From: Prunella strophiata
Taxonomy: Eukaryota; Chordata; Aves; Passeriformes; Prunellidae
Direction: 5' to 3'
NCBI GenBank assembly: GCA_036583965.1
Contig: JAZBQD010000034.1
Span: 7,452,540 to 7,516,539 of the forward strand
DNA: 64,000 nucleotides
Shown: in pieces, positions 25,331 through 35,799 of the stretch
How the letters are laid out: every line of letters starts with the position of its first letter
Position numbering within the stretch: position 1 is the stretch's first letter
Position numbers and translations under genes: made by a program
The notes under the pieces: generated by a model
The model's input: the letters and a program-made list of their open reading frames with translations, nothing else
What the model was told of the DNA's origin: nothing
Databases searched by the model: none

Positions 25331-26460
25331 TTTCAAAGGCACGTTTTTCGGGGGTTTTTTTTTGTACTTTTTTTTTCCTGATGAGTGAATAGGATTTCAC
25401 AGAGCTTGCTGAATGTTTGTTTGAGGTATTCTTCTTTAATGAGGAAATTCAAAACTTTCCAGGGAAATTTCCTGAATTTCAATTGATCTGACTCACAAAA
25501 CTGAAGAAAACCGCTTTGCAAAAACCAAAACCAAAATTTAAAGAAAACTGAAGTTTGCACAAAGTTTCTAAAACCTTGTGCTTTTAGCACCGAAAGAAAG
25601 ACTTTGTGGGTAATAAAATATAAAGCAAATATTAAAAAAAAATGTTGTTGGAACCTGGACCTTCCCATTTTTATTAAAAGAACTCTTTATTTCTTCAAGA
25701 TTTTTATATTTTTGTGTGGTATTGTTTGAGCAACAATTTGAGTCTGTTTGTATTTTATTGAGGCCACTTGACCTTTCCCAGGCCTACAGAGTTTTGCTCT
25801 CTGTTTCTGAAGAGAGAGTATGGACAGGAATGGCAGTATCACACTCACAGTCAGGCACTTTGATTTAAATAAAAAGAAAAAAATGCTTTAAATTTAAACA
25901 TCTCATGGTGGGATCTGTGTCACACAAACAAGGAGAATTCTGTCCTGGAGCAAACTTGCTTCCTGAGCAAACTTGTTTTTCCTCCTTTTTAAGTAGCCTG
26001 GGAGGTTTATGCTGAACTGACAGCAGTTTTACATCCAGGCAGCTTCATTAAAACCTTTGGATCTATTCCTAATTATTTACTTTGAATTTCTCATGAGGAC
26101 AGTCAGCCCCTCACTTGGGTTTTTTTTAAATGTATTTGTTTATTTGCTTTATATATTTTCCTCTCTGCTGGAAAATTGAATAGAAAAGAAACAAGAGAAT
26201 TGTCCATTTGAGAATGTGGCTCTGGAGTTACAGTTCCTTTGAGGGCTTGCATTGGAGTCCCATAAAACTCAAGGTGGGTTCACAGGCTACTGGAAAATTT
26301 ACTTACAGGCATGAATAGCATGAATACACCAAATGTGAGTCCTTTGCCCTCTTTTCACCTTAAAAAAAAACAGTTGAAGGAGAAATAAGAATGAAAGTGA
26401 ACGGAATAAAAATTAGAATCATATATAAAATTATGTCAGAAAAATCTCTTTCCCCTCCAG
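25331..26460. other. Non-coding sequence upstream of the exon candidate
   Basis: No gene was recognised. It contains T-rich and A-rich runs. A 111-codon minus-strand frame (25333-25668) is phenylalanine- and lysine-rich because it reads through those runs, and it is not believed. The last 20 bases form the polypyrimidine tract of the candidate acceptor ending at 26460. Confidence 0.5.
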
Positions 26461-26588
26461 TCTGACACCATTCTTTCAGACCAGACCAGAAGCTCAATTC
26501 TTACTGATTCAATGGAAGATAACAGTTCCTCTTGTGAGGAAAATGAGAGATTTTCCTTGGATGTGTCTGTGGTTTCTCCTGCAATGAG
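26461..26588 (+). CDS. Candidate internal coding exon of an unrecognised gene
   Basis: A 128-base segment lies between a good acceptor (ATCTCTTTCCCCTCCAG, ending at 26460) and an almost perfect donor (ATGAG|GTGAGC, intron from 26589). Frame 1 is open throughout: 42 codons plus two bases, entering in phase 0 and leaving in phase 2. The second frame meets a stop just before the donor and the third begins with a stop. The peptide begins SDTILSDQTRSSILTDS, has a middle MEDNSSSCEENERF and ends LDVSVVSPAMR. About 11 of 42 residues are serine and 9 are acidic, so it would be disordered and possibly phosphorylated. I do not recognise the protein. A frame of this length is open by chance in perhaps a third of cases, so the splice signals and composition are suggestive only. 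No partner exon has been secured nearby. If real, the host gene runs on the plus strand with introns of many kilobases. Confidence 0.3.
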
Positions 26589-28529
26589 GTGAGCACAGTT
26601 TCTATCACCCTGAGATGGGGGGTCCCTGTTACAGCCACCTGCTCTGTCACTAACCTGCAGTCCCCTTGCTAATTAAAGCCTCTTGTTTCTGACCCATCCC
26701 CTGAGCTGCTCCCAGGCTGGCAGGAGCATGAGACACAATTTGATTTCATTGTAGAGGAAACACATTTAGAGGGTTGGGCTTTGTTTGCTTGGAAAAGAGG
26801 CACCAGAGGAAGGCAGGATGGGTGATTGACAGCTGTCAGTCACAGGTTTGGCTCACATTATCACTCCCTTCCTGCTCCCCACCTCCAGGTACACCCACAG
26901 AGCCAGGACTGGGTATCTGTGAAGGTTTCACTTCCTCAAAAAATCTTCTTGGGTTGTGTGTCACATTTGTGTGTCACAACAAATCCAGATTACAACACAA
27001 CCAGGGCTTGAAGACTGCTCCATAGTTGATTATTTGCTGATATTTCCTATTTAGTTTAAAACAACATACTGATTGTATCAGCCATAAAGCTTTATGGTGG
27101 TTAGTTTATTCCCCCCTTCAAATGGACTGTTCTCCTCTCTGTCATAAAGTTAATTTTATAGTCTTTGTTCATTTTCCTAATCTGCAAATTACATCCTCCT
27201 GTACTCTGATTACTTACTATTGGAAAAACAGACCTTCTATATTTCCCCTCTGCTTCCAGTTTGAATATTCTTTGTATTATCTTGATGACCTTAATCTCTT
27301 TTTTTCCCCCCACTGGCCTTTCAAGGAAGCAGAAAATGCACCAGCAACACTAAGTGTGTTGGCCAGAAAAAACACTCTCAGCTCCTGCTCTGTGCTCAGT
27401 CCATCTGACTCCCATCTCCTTTTTCTTCCTTTTTTTCTTTTCTCTTTTTTTTTTTTTTTCTCCCCTCCTCCTCCAGCAGTAAATAGTGTGGGAAGAAATG
27501 GAACTCTGGCAGGGAGGATTTGACATCCTTGTAGAAATCCTTCATTTCGTATTGGAAAAGAAGGCAGTTTAATATATTGGGAAGCAAGGTATAAATATGA
27601 CAGAAACTGACTATTGAACATGTTGCAACAAACAGGTCATTTTCTGTTTAAAGATACATTCATTTTGTAAGAAATATGTTGAGGCACATGCTCATGTTTT
27701 ACTTTGAATGGCCAAACCCCAGCACTGGGAACAAGAGCAGTCTGATGGGAACTACTGCCTGGGCACCACTGAAGTCCTGCTTGAAATTCAAAAATAAGGC
27801 ACAGGCAGGTTTCAGACTGCTCCATGGATGAGCACCCCTAGATGTAACTGTGAAACCATACTGGCAAGTCTGGAGAAGGAAGCCTTGAGGAGACAAAACA
27901 AAAGTGTTGTCCCATCCCAAACCCAAGCTTTTCATCACTGTGGGATATTGTCTACCTGCTGGTTTTCAAAATTTTTCTCATTGCACATCTCTAAAAATAT
28001 GACTGTATGTGAGCTGACTGAATATAAACTTGATTTTCTTGATTTGCTTTTGCAAATCCCTCTGAAAGTTTCTATGAATACCATGGGATTCAATAGACTG
28101 GTTTGAATATCACAGTACAGCATCCATCCACTGCATCAGATGGGGCCACTATTTATTTATAGGCTACAAAGTGGGGAAATCAAACCAGACACATTATTGT
28201 CAAAGCTCACCCTCCTCTCTGGGTGAAGCATCCCTGAGCATCTCCTGTGAAGCTCCAAATATTCCAATAAACATTGTCAATTGATGGAAACACCCACAGT
28301 CTCTCCGTGAGGGACTACTGGAGCCTTCAACTGAGATTTCTAACCCCAGTTCCTAGCCAGGGGAACTTCCCTGGGAGAGGCCAGCCCAGCAAATGGGGCA
28401 CAGCAGTTCCCAACAGCCTGTTGAGAAGTCCCTGAAAGTGGGTTCTTTCTTCCTCTTGGATGATGCAAGGGCTAAAAACTGTGCACTCCTCATGTGGGAA
28501 CTCACCTGCCCCCCTGCTATCTGTGTTCC
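26589..28529. other. Non-coding sequence downstream of the exon candidate
   Basis: No further exon was recognised. The 27040-27270 part is AT-rich with TTGATTATTTGCTGATA and CATAAAGCTTTATGG words. A pyrimidine tract follows at 27411-27474 and would make an excellent acceptor (CCTCCTCCTCCAG), but the frames after it close within about 15 codons and no donor is visible. Confidence 0.45.
27411..27474. repeat. Pyrimidine-only tract (T/C)n
   Basis: About 60 bases of almost uninterrupted T and C, including an 18-T run. It could be low-complexity sequence or an acceptor-like tract. Confidence 0.85.
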
Positions 28530-28905
28530 CTCACTCAGCTCCTGCTGCCACTTTGCCTGTCTCCCTCCAGCTGCATTTCCCACTCTGCCCACAGCCACTT
28601 CTGCCCTTCCTCTCCGTGTTTCTCCCCTTGCCCAGCCTCCCTGGCCCTGCCTCTGCTCCCAGCTCAGCCTCACCTTCCCTTCAGATCATTCATCTCACTC
28701 TTTCCTGACCTACTCTGTTCTCTCCCTTCACTTCTCTGTCCCATTTCATCCTTTTCTTCCCCTGGCTCAATTGTTTTTTCTTTTTTTTTTTTTTTCCCCC
28801 AACTTTCTTTTAATTTTAAAACCTTCTCAGAGGTCCTGTCTGTTTCTCTCCCTCTCTACCTTCCACCTCCCCTGTCTCTCTTGCCTCCTATCCTCTTTGC
28901 CAGTG
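28530..28905. repeat. Long pyrimidine-rich strand
   Basis: About 375 bases in which the plus strand is strongly biased to C and T, with CTCCCTC, TTCTCTC and T-run words and a long T tract at about 28768-28796. The bias suppresses stop codons and explains the overlapping plus-strand frames of 171 and 182 codons (28393-28908 and 28494-29042), whose products are little more than S, P, L and F. These are not genes. Such polypurine/polypyrimidine tracts can adopt triplex structure and are common upstream of promoters; here the CpG island begins about 500 bases to the right. Confidence 0.8.
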
Positions 28906-29099
28906 TAACGCTGAGGGAGCTGCTCACAATCCCACTTTTTCATGCAGTTTTCCACTGCTCACGTGGCCCTCACTTGCAAACAGCAGCTCCAGCCGGAAAA
29001 AATAAGATACCAATTAATTCCAACAGCCAACTTTTTGCTTAAAACCCTTACATTATTTCTCATTAAAGACCAGCAGCCTCTGTCTGCCTGCAAAGTACC

Positions 29100-29404
29100 C
29101 AATGTCAGGAACATATTTATAGGAGGACCTGTGGAAGAAAGGGGTTTGGGTTTTGGGGGATTTTTTTACCACTAGTAAACACAGAGATACGGGGATTGTT
29201 TCATTTCAAATGCATGTGCAAATTCTCCAGGGCGCAGCTCGGGGGCCGGAGCAGGAATGGGGCTTTATTTGTAAGCTGTTAGTCTTGGCAACTCCGCAAA
29301 ATGTTTTCCCCCAAATGTATTTTACACTCATAATTACTGCATTGTGGGTTTATATCAAATCCCTATAACTTCAGATGTGTGACACAATCTATTAAAACCT
29401 ATAC
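29100..29404. promoter_or_regulatory. Unique flank of the CpG island, possible promoter-proximal element
   Basis: This is AT-rich unique sequence containing a short GC-rich insert (GGGCGCAGCTCGGGGGCCGG, about 29231-29250), an ATGCATGTGCAAATT stretch at 29209-29223 and a TGCATTGTGGGTTTATA word at 29338-29354. It abuts the CpG island. The role is inferred from position only. Confidence 0.28.
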
Positions 29405-29640
29405 ATAATTCAGCGGCACGTTTGGGGGCGGGGGTGGCTGCGGGGAGCGGGGCCGGGGCCGCTCCGGCGGGGCCGTTCCTGGGCTGCCAGCGCCATCTAT
29501 AGCCGGGCTCGGCCACCCCGGGTCCCCGCTGCCACCGCGCTGCTCTCGGTCCGCCCTGCCCCGCTCACGGCCAGCGCAGCCCCCGCGCCGGGGTTCTACG
29601 GGAGGCTGAGGCTGCTCTGAGCATCACCCGGCTCACCCCT
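29405..29640. promoter_or_regulatory. CpG island, promoter or insulator candidate
   Basis: About 235 bases of very GC-rich sequence with dense CpG, including GGGGGCGGGG (GC-box/SP1-like, about 29425-29434), GGGGCCGGGGCCGCTCCGGC and CCCCGCGCCGGGG words. It is the only clear CpG island in the window. In birds such islands usually mark promoters, of either coding or long non-coding transcripts. No first exon or start codon can be assigned with confidence in either direction. The right part merges into the minisatellite, so part of the CpG content may come from repeat expansion rather than promoter function. Confidence 0.6.
29490..29504 (-). promoter_or_regulatory. CTCF-like motif
   Basis: GCGCCATCTATAGCC matches the most informative part of the reverse CTCF consensus, GCGCC-(A/C)-(C/T)-CT-(A/G), over about ten bases. 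It then departs from the usual (G/C)TGG end. It sits inside the CpG island. As written the motif points to the minus strand. It is a partial match and needs occupancy data. Confidence 0.35.
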
Positions 29641-29868
29641 GCATCCCGCATCCTGCATCCCGCATCCCTCATTCCGCATCCCACATCCCGTATCCCTCAT
29701 CCCTCATCCCTCATCCCTCATCCCTCATCCCTCATCCCTCATCCCTCATCCCCCCATCCCTCATCCCGCGTCCCAAATACCACATACCACATCCCGCATC
29801 CCGCATCCCGTATCCCGCATCCCTCATCCCGTATCCCGCATCCCTCATCCCTCATCCCGTATCCCCTG
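29641..29868. repeat. 7-bp minisatellite, CATCCC(T/G/A)
   Basis: About 228 bases of tandem heptamers. The core 29698-29746 is seven perfect CATCCCT copies. The flanks are mixtures of CATCCCG, TATCCCG, TATCCCT and CATTCCG variants, with a short diverged interruption (AAATACCACATACCACATC) near 29776-29794. The homogeneous core inside variable flanks is the pattern of recent slippage in the centre of an older array. A minus-strand frame through the array gives an artefactual RDEGCG-type repeat peptide and is not a gene. Confidence 0.97.
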
Positions 29869-30590
29869 TCCCAGTCCGTGTTGAGCACCCGCGGCCCTGA
29901 CTGAGATGTTTCCTTGCAGGACAGATCTCTCTCACGTTTGTTTTCCTTTTCTCCCCAAGCAGCCTTAGGCGAGCAGCAGCCACCAGACTGGTCCAAGCCG
30001 GGGCCATCTGGCTCAGGAAGCTTGTTGTGACCAGTGCCCAGTGCAAGATGGAGAAAAGGGAGGCTAAGAAATGCCAGAGTGGGCATTTATTAGAAGGGAG
30101 AGAAAAAAACCTCTTGCTTCTGTGCAAGATTTTCCTCGGTTTTCAATGTCCAGCAAACGAGCTGTGCCCAGGGAGTATGGAGAGGTGATTGGTTCTTTGC
30201 TGAGTTGGTGGGTGTTGGATTGAGCCCAGTGTTAATTCAACTGAGTATTTTGCAATCCAGATAAATATTGAGAATATGGTGGGATGGAAGGAGAATTTCA
30301 CCAAAAGAAAGCTCAGGCTTCCTCAGGCTGAAGAACCTGCTACACTTGGAAAAGAGCCACCAAAGCTCTGTCAGGTATTCAAAATACTGAATTGCTGTTT
30401 TGCAAAGACTTGTCTCAAAAATTAGAGCTACGTTTAAAAGAAAAAACAAGCATGAAACAATGGTACAGGTGTTGCCACTCCTTTCACACTCTGGCTCTTC
30501 TCTCTGCCACTCCTGCCAAGAAGGAAGGTGCTACCTCAGAGATGGTCCGTAAGCATTGCAGGGAGAGGGATGTGGAAGTACCTCTGACAG
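29869..30590. other. Non-coding sequence right of the minisatellite
   Basis: No gene was recognised. Two minus-strand frames (91 and 115 codons) overlap here and partly read through the minisatellite, so they are rejected. Confidence 0.5.
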
Positions 30591-30690
30591 ATCACAGAAT
30601 CAGAATATTCTAAGATGGAAAGGACCCAGAGGGATCATTGAGTCCAGCTCTTAAGTGAAGGACCATGCAGGAATCAAACCCACAACCTGG
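30591..30690 (-). mobile_element. CR1-tailed tRNA-derived SINE (TguSINE1-like)
   Basis: Read on the minus strand, the 5' part is CCAGGTTGTGGGTTTGATTCC, a tRNA T-arm whose B box (GGTTTGATTCC, 30670-30680) differs from consensus by one C-to-T change. It is followed by CACTTAAGAGCTGGACTCAA, TGATCCCTCTGGGTCC and a CR1-type end with AGAATATTCTGATTCTGTGA. This order, tRNA-Ile-like T-arm then CACTTAAGAGTTGGACTCGA then CR1 tail, is that of TguSINE1, a songbird SINE mobilised by CR1. The A box and anticodon region are missing or unrecognisable, so the copy is 5'-truncated or diverged. The consensus is from memory. Confidence 0.74.
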
Positions 30691-33179
30691 AGCACAGAAA
30701 TTGACTGGCCTGACCTCCCTGGCTGCAGGGAGCTTTATCAGGGGGGCTGTTTCCAAGCCAAGTATTAGTCACCAAAGACAGTTGAATCTAACATGCTTTC
30801 TTGCACAATTCCTCACCTTAAATGAAGGAGTTTGGGTAAAGTTGAAGTAGCCAGCACCCTTTTCCAAGGGTGTTAGGACAACACTGAGGTTGAAGGGATG
30901 GGTTACCCACCTTGTGACAGAGTATCTCTACCTGACTCTACTATAAACCAGGTTACCCAACCAGTACATTTCACAGCCTGAAGGGCCAAACACAACATTT
31001 CATCACTGCTTGTCACACAAGAGAGACACCCCATCTTTTACACCTCACTGAAGACAGCTGAAGCTCATGCTAAGCCTTGTGTGCACACTCAACAGCACTG
31101 GATGAAAAGACCTCTCCAAAATCCATCTTGACTCCTGGAAACTCAAAATTTTGTAGCAAACTGAAAATTCACATTTGCTTCTCCCCTGTTCTCTTCTTGA
31201 GGAACCCCAGGTCAAAGCCCCCTGCTGCAGGAGAGGCTCTGAAGGTCTCACCATCAGCTTTAGAAATAAAACACACTCAGTGTTTCTTTCCTAACTGAGG
31301 TGCCTGTCGACCTCTTCTCTCATGTAACATAAAACTTTCACACTTCAACTTCTCTGGGTTTCTTAAAGTAACACTTGGAAACACAAACCAGTCAACACTT
31401 CAGGGAGCCAGGGCACTTGGCTGAGGCTCTGCCCTGCTGCTAAGCCAGAGCTACACAGCAGGAGCCAGAGGACCAGACAACAGAGACTTGGGGAAAATGC
31501 AGGTAAGGGCTCCTTGCTAGGCAATAGAATCCACTGGCCATTCCTGCTTTTCCTAGACTCCTTTCAGGTCACCATAGTCAGGATTTTCACCTGCTCTACA
31601 CCTCCCATTCCTGTCCAACATTTTGCCTGTCCTTTTCCTCAGCTGTCTTCTGAAGATAAGTCTAAAATACATCAATAACAACACTGGCAGAGCTGCATCT
31701 GACATTTGCTGAGCAGAGAGAACATAACTGGAGAAGATCTTGGAAAGTGAGTGTCCTTACATGCAGTATGTGCTCAGAAGAGAAACGAGACTGAGCTCCA
31801 GCTAATCTGGACTCTGGTCAAAGCACCATTGCCACAGAACTGAACCATGACACGTTCCTTTGCAGTGTGGAAATTGCCAACCACATTTAATTCTGGGGGA
31901 AACAGTACTGAAAACATCAATTGCTCTGCATTTCTGTTTCCTGGCATTTTCCAATACATTTCACATGCTGTATTCCTGGTGTTTAAAAGTGTGATAAAGC
32001 CATATGCTCAGTGGGAAGAGATTCATTTGCCCCTCCTACAACGAGTGCTTGCTCTTGAGGGGCAGCTGGGGCTGCTCTGTCTCTCCCAGGCTGGGCTGGG
32101 GTTTTGTGAATCACAGGGCAGGGAGTGGTGGCAGGTCAGGGAGCTGCCATCAGCACACGCTCACAGTGTGCACAGCAGGAACTGAATATTGATTCCCAGC
32201 AAGTATTGCATCACCAAGCTCATTTTTGCTTTTCCTGTTGTCCCACAAAGCCTGAACTGCAGCTCAAATCCAGAATTCCCCTTATTGGCCTTTTTTACTG
32301 CAGTGAAAGTGCAGTTTTGTTCTGAAAAGGAGCTGTAGAAATTGTATTATTGGGCTCCACATTTACTGTATCTTAGTGACTTCCCAGAAAATTGCCTTAG
32401 CCTCCACACAAAGGAGTCTCTCTTTAGTTGCAAATTAAACCTAGATCTAAAAGTGACTTTGGGTTCTGTTGCCACCAGGAATAAAGACTCTGCAACTGCA
32501 GCTTTGCTAATTGTTCTGTCAATTACTGCAAATTAATTTGCCCATATTTATTTATTGCTGTGCTATCAAAATTGCACTCAGAGCTGTGCAACACCCCAAA
32601 AACCACAGCTTTGCTGTGGAATTTGCAGTTTTCCTTTGGTTTGGTCAAACACAATTCTGTCTGCTGATTCTGCAAGGGAGGCAGAGGAGGTCAGGGCCTA
32701 ATCCAGCATCCACCAGACTGGCATGAATGAGTGCTGGATCTGACCATCTGACCTCTGGCAGGCTTTGAAGGAAGTGTTAGATTTAACAAAGTTGGGAGGT
32801 TTTTTCTTTGTTTGTTTTTTTTTTTTTTGTTTGTTTTGTTTTGTTTTGTTTTGTTTTGTTGGGTTTTTTTTTCCCCTGAGGTCCCATGATTTCAAATGAG
32901 GAAAAATCAAATTTACAAGCAACCTCCCTTAGCCAAAAGATCTTCTTTCTTTTTACTGTAATTAGGCAAGCCCTGCCAGGTGAACTCAGGTGAGCAGTAT
33001 ATAAACCCAGTTAATATAATAATGACACATGTGATTGTGTGTAATGTGGCAGGCAATTGTACACTAAACTAGGAGCATTACTGGTCACTGCACATGATAA
33101 CTCACTGTGACACCTCTTATTTTCCACTGTACAGAAAGAAAGAAAACAGAATAATATCCTTCCCTGCAGCTCCCCATAT
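30691..33179. other. Unique non-coding sequence
   Basis: No gene was recognised. A GCAG|GTAAGG donor-like site at 31503 closes an open plus-strand frame but lacks a polypyrimidine acceptor. A TATATAAA word at 32999-33006 lies in AT-rich unique sequence (32940-33130) that also carries E-box-like CAGGTG words. No transcript start can be claimed. Confidence 0.48.
32806..32872. repeat. (GTTTT)n and poly-T microsatellite
   Basis: A T-rich tract contains about five GTTTT pentamers (centre 32833-32860) flanked by T runs. It could be the A-rich tail of a minus-strand retroelement, but no body is recognisable to its right. Confidence 0.93.
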
Positions 33180-33660
33180 TTTACAAAAAGCTTGTCATTA
33201 AAGAAGTGTAATTTTCTATTCCAATCTCGACAGAAGGTTCTTTTGCATAAAATATTCTCCTGCTCTCTGCCCTTTATTCCCTAGGGCTTGGTTCCCAAAA
33301 GACATTAGTCCCCTTTAGAACAACCTCCAGAGGAACAAGGCGCTCCAATTCACCTAAAATTCAGGGATATCAAGTCTGACAGCTCCACATGCTGAACTCC
33401 TGGTTGAAAATGCCCTCTGCTTTTCAGATTCCCAACAGCTGAACACTCCATCGAGCAGTTCGAGTTGTTTGCATATTAGAAAACAATCAGTACACATCAA
33501 GTAAAATATCAATATAGATTTCTTCCCACTAAAACCTATGTATTTGTGTATAAATGAATCTGTTACAAAATGTATCAAGCCTGACAAATAAACATTTTAT
33601 TATGTATAGCTGTAATGCTAAAGTTATTCATCATCTTGCAGTGAAGAACTGTTTTATAGG
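33180..33660. promoter_or_regulatory. Possible conserved non-coding element
   Basis: Unique sequence with retained CpGs at about 33227, 33341, 33452 and 33461, an octamer-like TTTGCATA (33468-33475) and dense AT words on the right. No repeat or coding signal. Composition-based call. Confidence 0.25.
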
Positions 33661-35799
33661 AAATATCTAGTCTTTTATGTTTTTATAGACTGGTTGAAAC
33701 ATTTTGCACAAAATTCTCTAAATTAAAAAAAAAATCACCTTTTCCCCTGAAACAAAATTTTGTCATTAAAAATTGTTAACTTAATGAACATAGTCCATTT
33801 TCCTTGGCATTCCCCATGCCTGTTTCTGCTGATACTGTTGTTAAAGATTTGATCAGAATGATGTTTCAAATTATTTTAAAATTTGTTTTCAAAATCCCAT
33901 CTTTTCTTCTAGGAAAGTCCTATTTAAAAATGAAAGAGAAACTTGAAAAAGGATTCTGGAAAAGATCTGGAGAATTTTTGGAACATATTGCAGGAAGATA
34001 TTTTTAAAAGAAGTGTAAAATAACTATATATTGAGTACTAGAGAGGAGACAATGTACAACTCTTTATGGTGTTTTCTTAAAATGGTTTCTTTAGTTTTGA
34101 GCAGCTTTCTGCATTTCTGTTTCTGGGCAAGGCACGATTTGTTAGAACTTTTTGGATCCATCATTTAATACTCTATCACCTTTTACAACACCAAAGCTTG
34201 GCTGGATTACCAGTGCTGAGCAAACACAAACACATTTATACAATAGATGTGTTTATTTTAGTGCACATTATAGGTGTGCACACAGCAGAGCGTTCCCTGG
34301 GAAATGTGTTCCTATAACACATAACTATATAATCTACTCTCTGTAAAGTAATGCTTACTCACAGATAATTGTGTATAGGAGGGATAGAGGTGAAATCCTT
34401 CATCTCTGTGCAATTTTGTGAGCGAGGGCTTTGCAAATGGAAGTTCAATAGAGCCACCCTGGCTGGAGCACAGCACACACCAGAGCTGCACAATTCTTAT
34501 CTCGCTGGTGGCTCTCGCAAGGGAAGATATGAAAGTCTCATTCTTTCATAAGAGAGCTGCACGGAATTGAGGATTGTATGGTTCTGGGGAGACTCACTGT
34601 ATAATATCAGAAATTGCTAGACATTTGAAGAGTGAAATGTCTTTCTCCTTTGAGTATTGCATCCTAAGTGCCAGCCAGAAATGATTTATACATGCTCCTC
34701 CTTGTTATGGACTACACATAATAAGGGCATGATAGAAATCGTATCTGCATAGATTCAGGCAGTTCCAAGAGATCTGCTGCCAGTTTTGTTTGACAAGACA
34801 CTCAATCAAGTGAAAAGGTTCAAAATATTTCAGGAGGAACCTCCTGCATTTTTAAGACCCAATATTTGTATCCACGTAACAGAAACCCTAAATGAGAGCA
34901 ACATTAGCCTATATTCACCTCAAGCTGCATTTTGCAAAGAGGAAAATATTTTGAGCATGGCCGCCAGCATCTTAAAATAAATATCTTATTCATTTCATAA
35001 TTTCAATAAGATCCAACACATTCCTGTTTCTTTCTTCCTTCTTTTTAATAATGTTAAACAGGATAATAATGTGCTGGAAAAGAATCTCTGAACCCTTTTT
35101 ATATATTATTTTATTAATTGGGCTGAGGCTGTTCCATTATACTCCTTATTGCCTCTACAGCTCTTTTCAAATCCTACTTGATCTTTGAAATGCAGGTCAT
35201 TTTCCAAAGAAGCAGATGCATAAAGAAAAACAGAGCACTTGTGAGGATTTTATGCAGACAGAAATTATAGTGATGGGAATTGACATTCCTTAGAGTGCAT
35301 CAGATTTTCCACAGAATGTTCCACTGCTCCCATCGAGGTCCAGTTCATCCAAACTTGAGCAATCCCATTGCAGTGAGTAAAACTACTCAAAGGAGTAAAG
35401 CTTCACAGGACTTGCCTCTGACAGGCAAGGAAGGAGGGTAGATCTTGACCTTAAAAACCCAAAAGCAGCTCAGCCTGAGGGATTGGCTTGGCTGTTGTTC
35501 ATAGAGTTAAACCTCCCCACCACCTCCCACATCTTGAAAATCCATGGACATGCAAGTCATTAGGCTGCTCCTAGAAAAGCTGTTTTTCTGAGACAATGTC
35601 ATGCAGCAAAAACTGAGTCATGTGTAGGCCAAGAGGCTGTGCCAGAGCAAAGCACTGAGGAGTAAAACATTCACTCTTCCAGCACTTACTGCACTGACAG
35701 CTTGATAAAGTGGTTCAAGGCATAATGTTCAAACAGAGGGAGAAAAAAAAATTAAAAATGTAATAATAAAGTTAAATGTAACTGTTTTAAAGTATAATT
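33661..35799. other. Unique AT-rich non-coding sequence
   Basis: No gene was recognised. The 34560-35020 part has the non-repetitive AT-rich texture of a conserved element. A frame of about 64 codons at 34786-34980 lies within it, without usable splice sites. Confidence 0.48.

Noticed and set aside
27475..27540. Exon after the excellent pyrimidine tract at 27411-27474
   Set aside because: All frames close within about 15 codons and no donor follows.
28393..29042. Overlapping plus-strand frames of 171 and 182 codons
   Set aside because: They read through a C/T-biased tract that removes stop codons. The products are mostly S, P, L and F, and two frames are open over the same bases.
29641..29868. 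CRISPR-like array
   Set aside because: Units are contiguous 7-mers with no spacers, in a vertebrate genome.
29739..30127. Minus-strand frames with a repeating RDEGCG-type peptide
   Set aside because: The peptide is a translation of the heptamer minisatellite, not a structural repeat protein.
31381..31502. Possible exon ending at a GCAG|GTAAGG donor
   Set aside because: No polypyrimidine acceptor; the preceding sequence is purine-rich.
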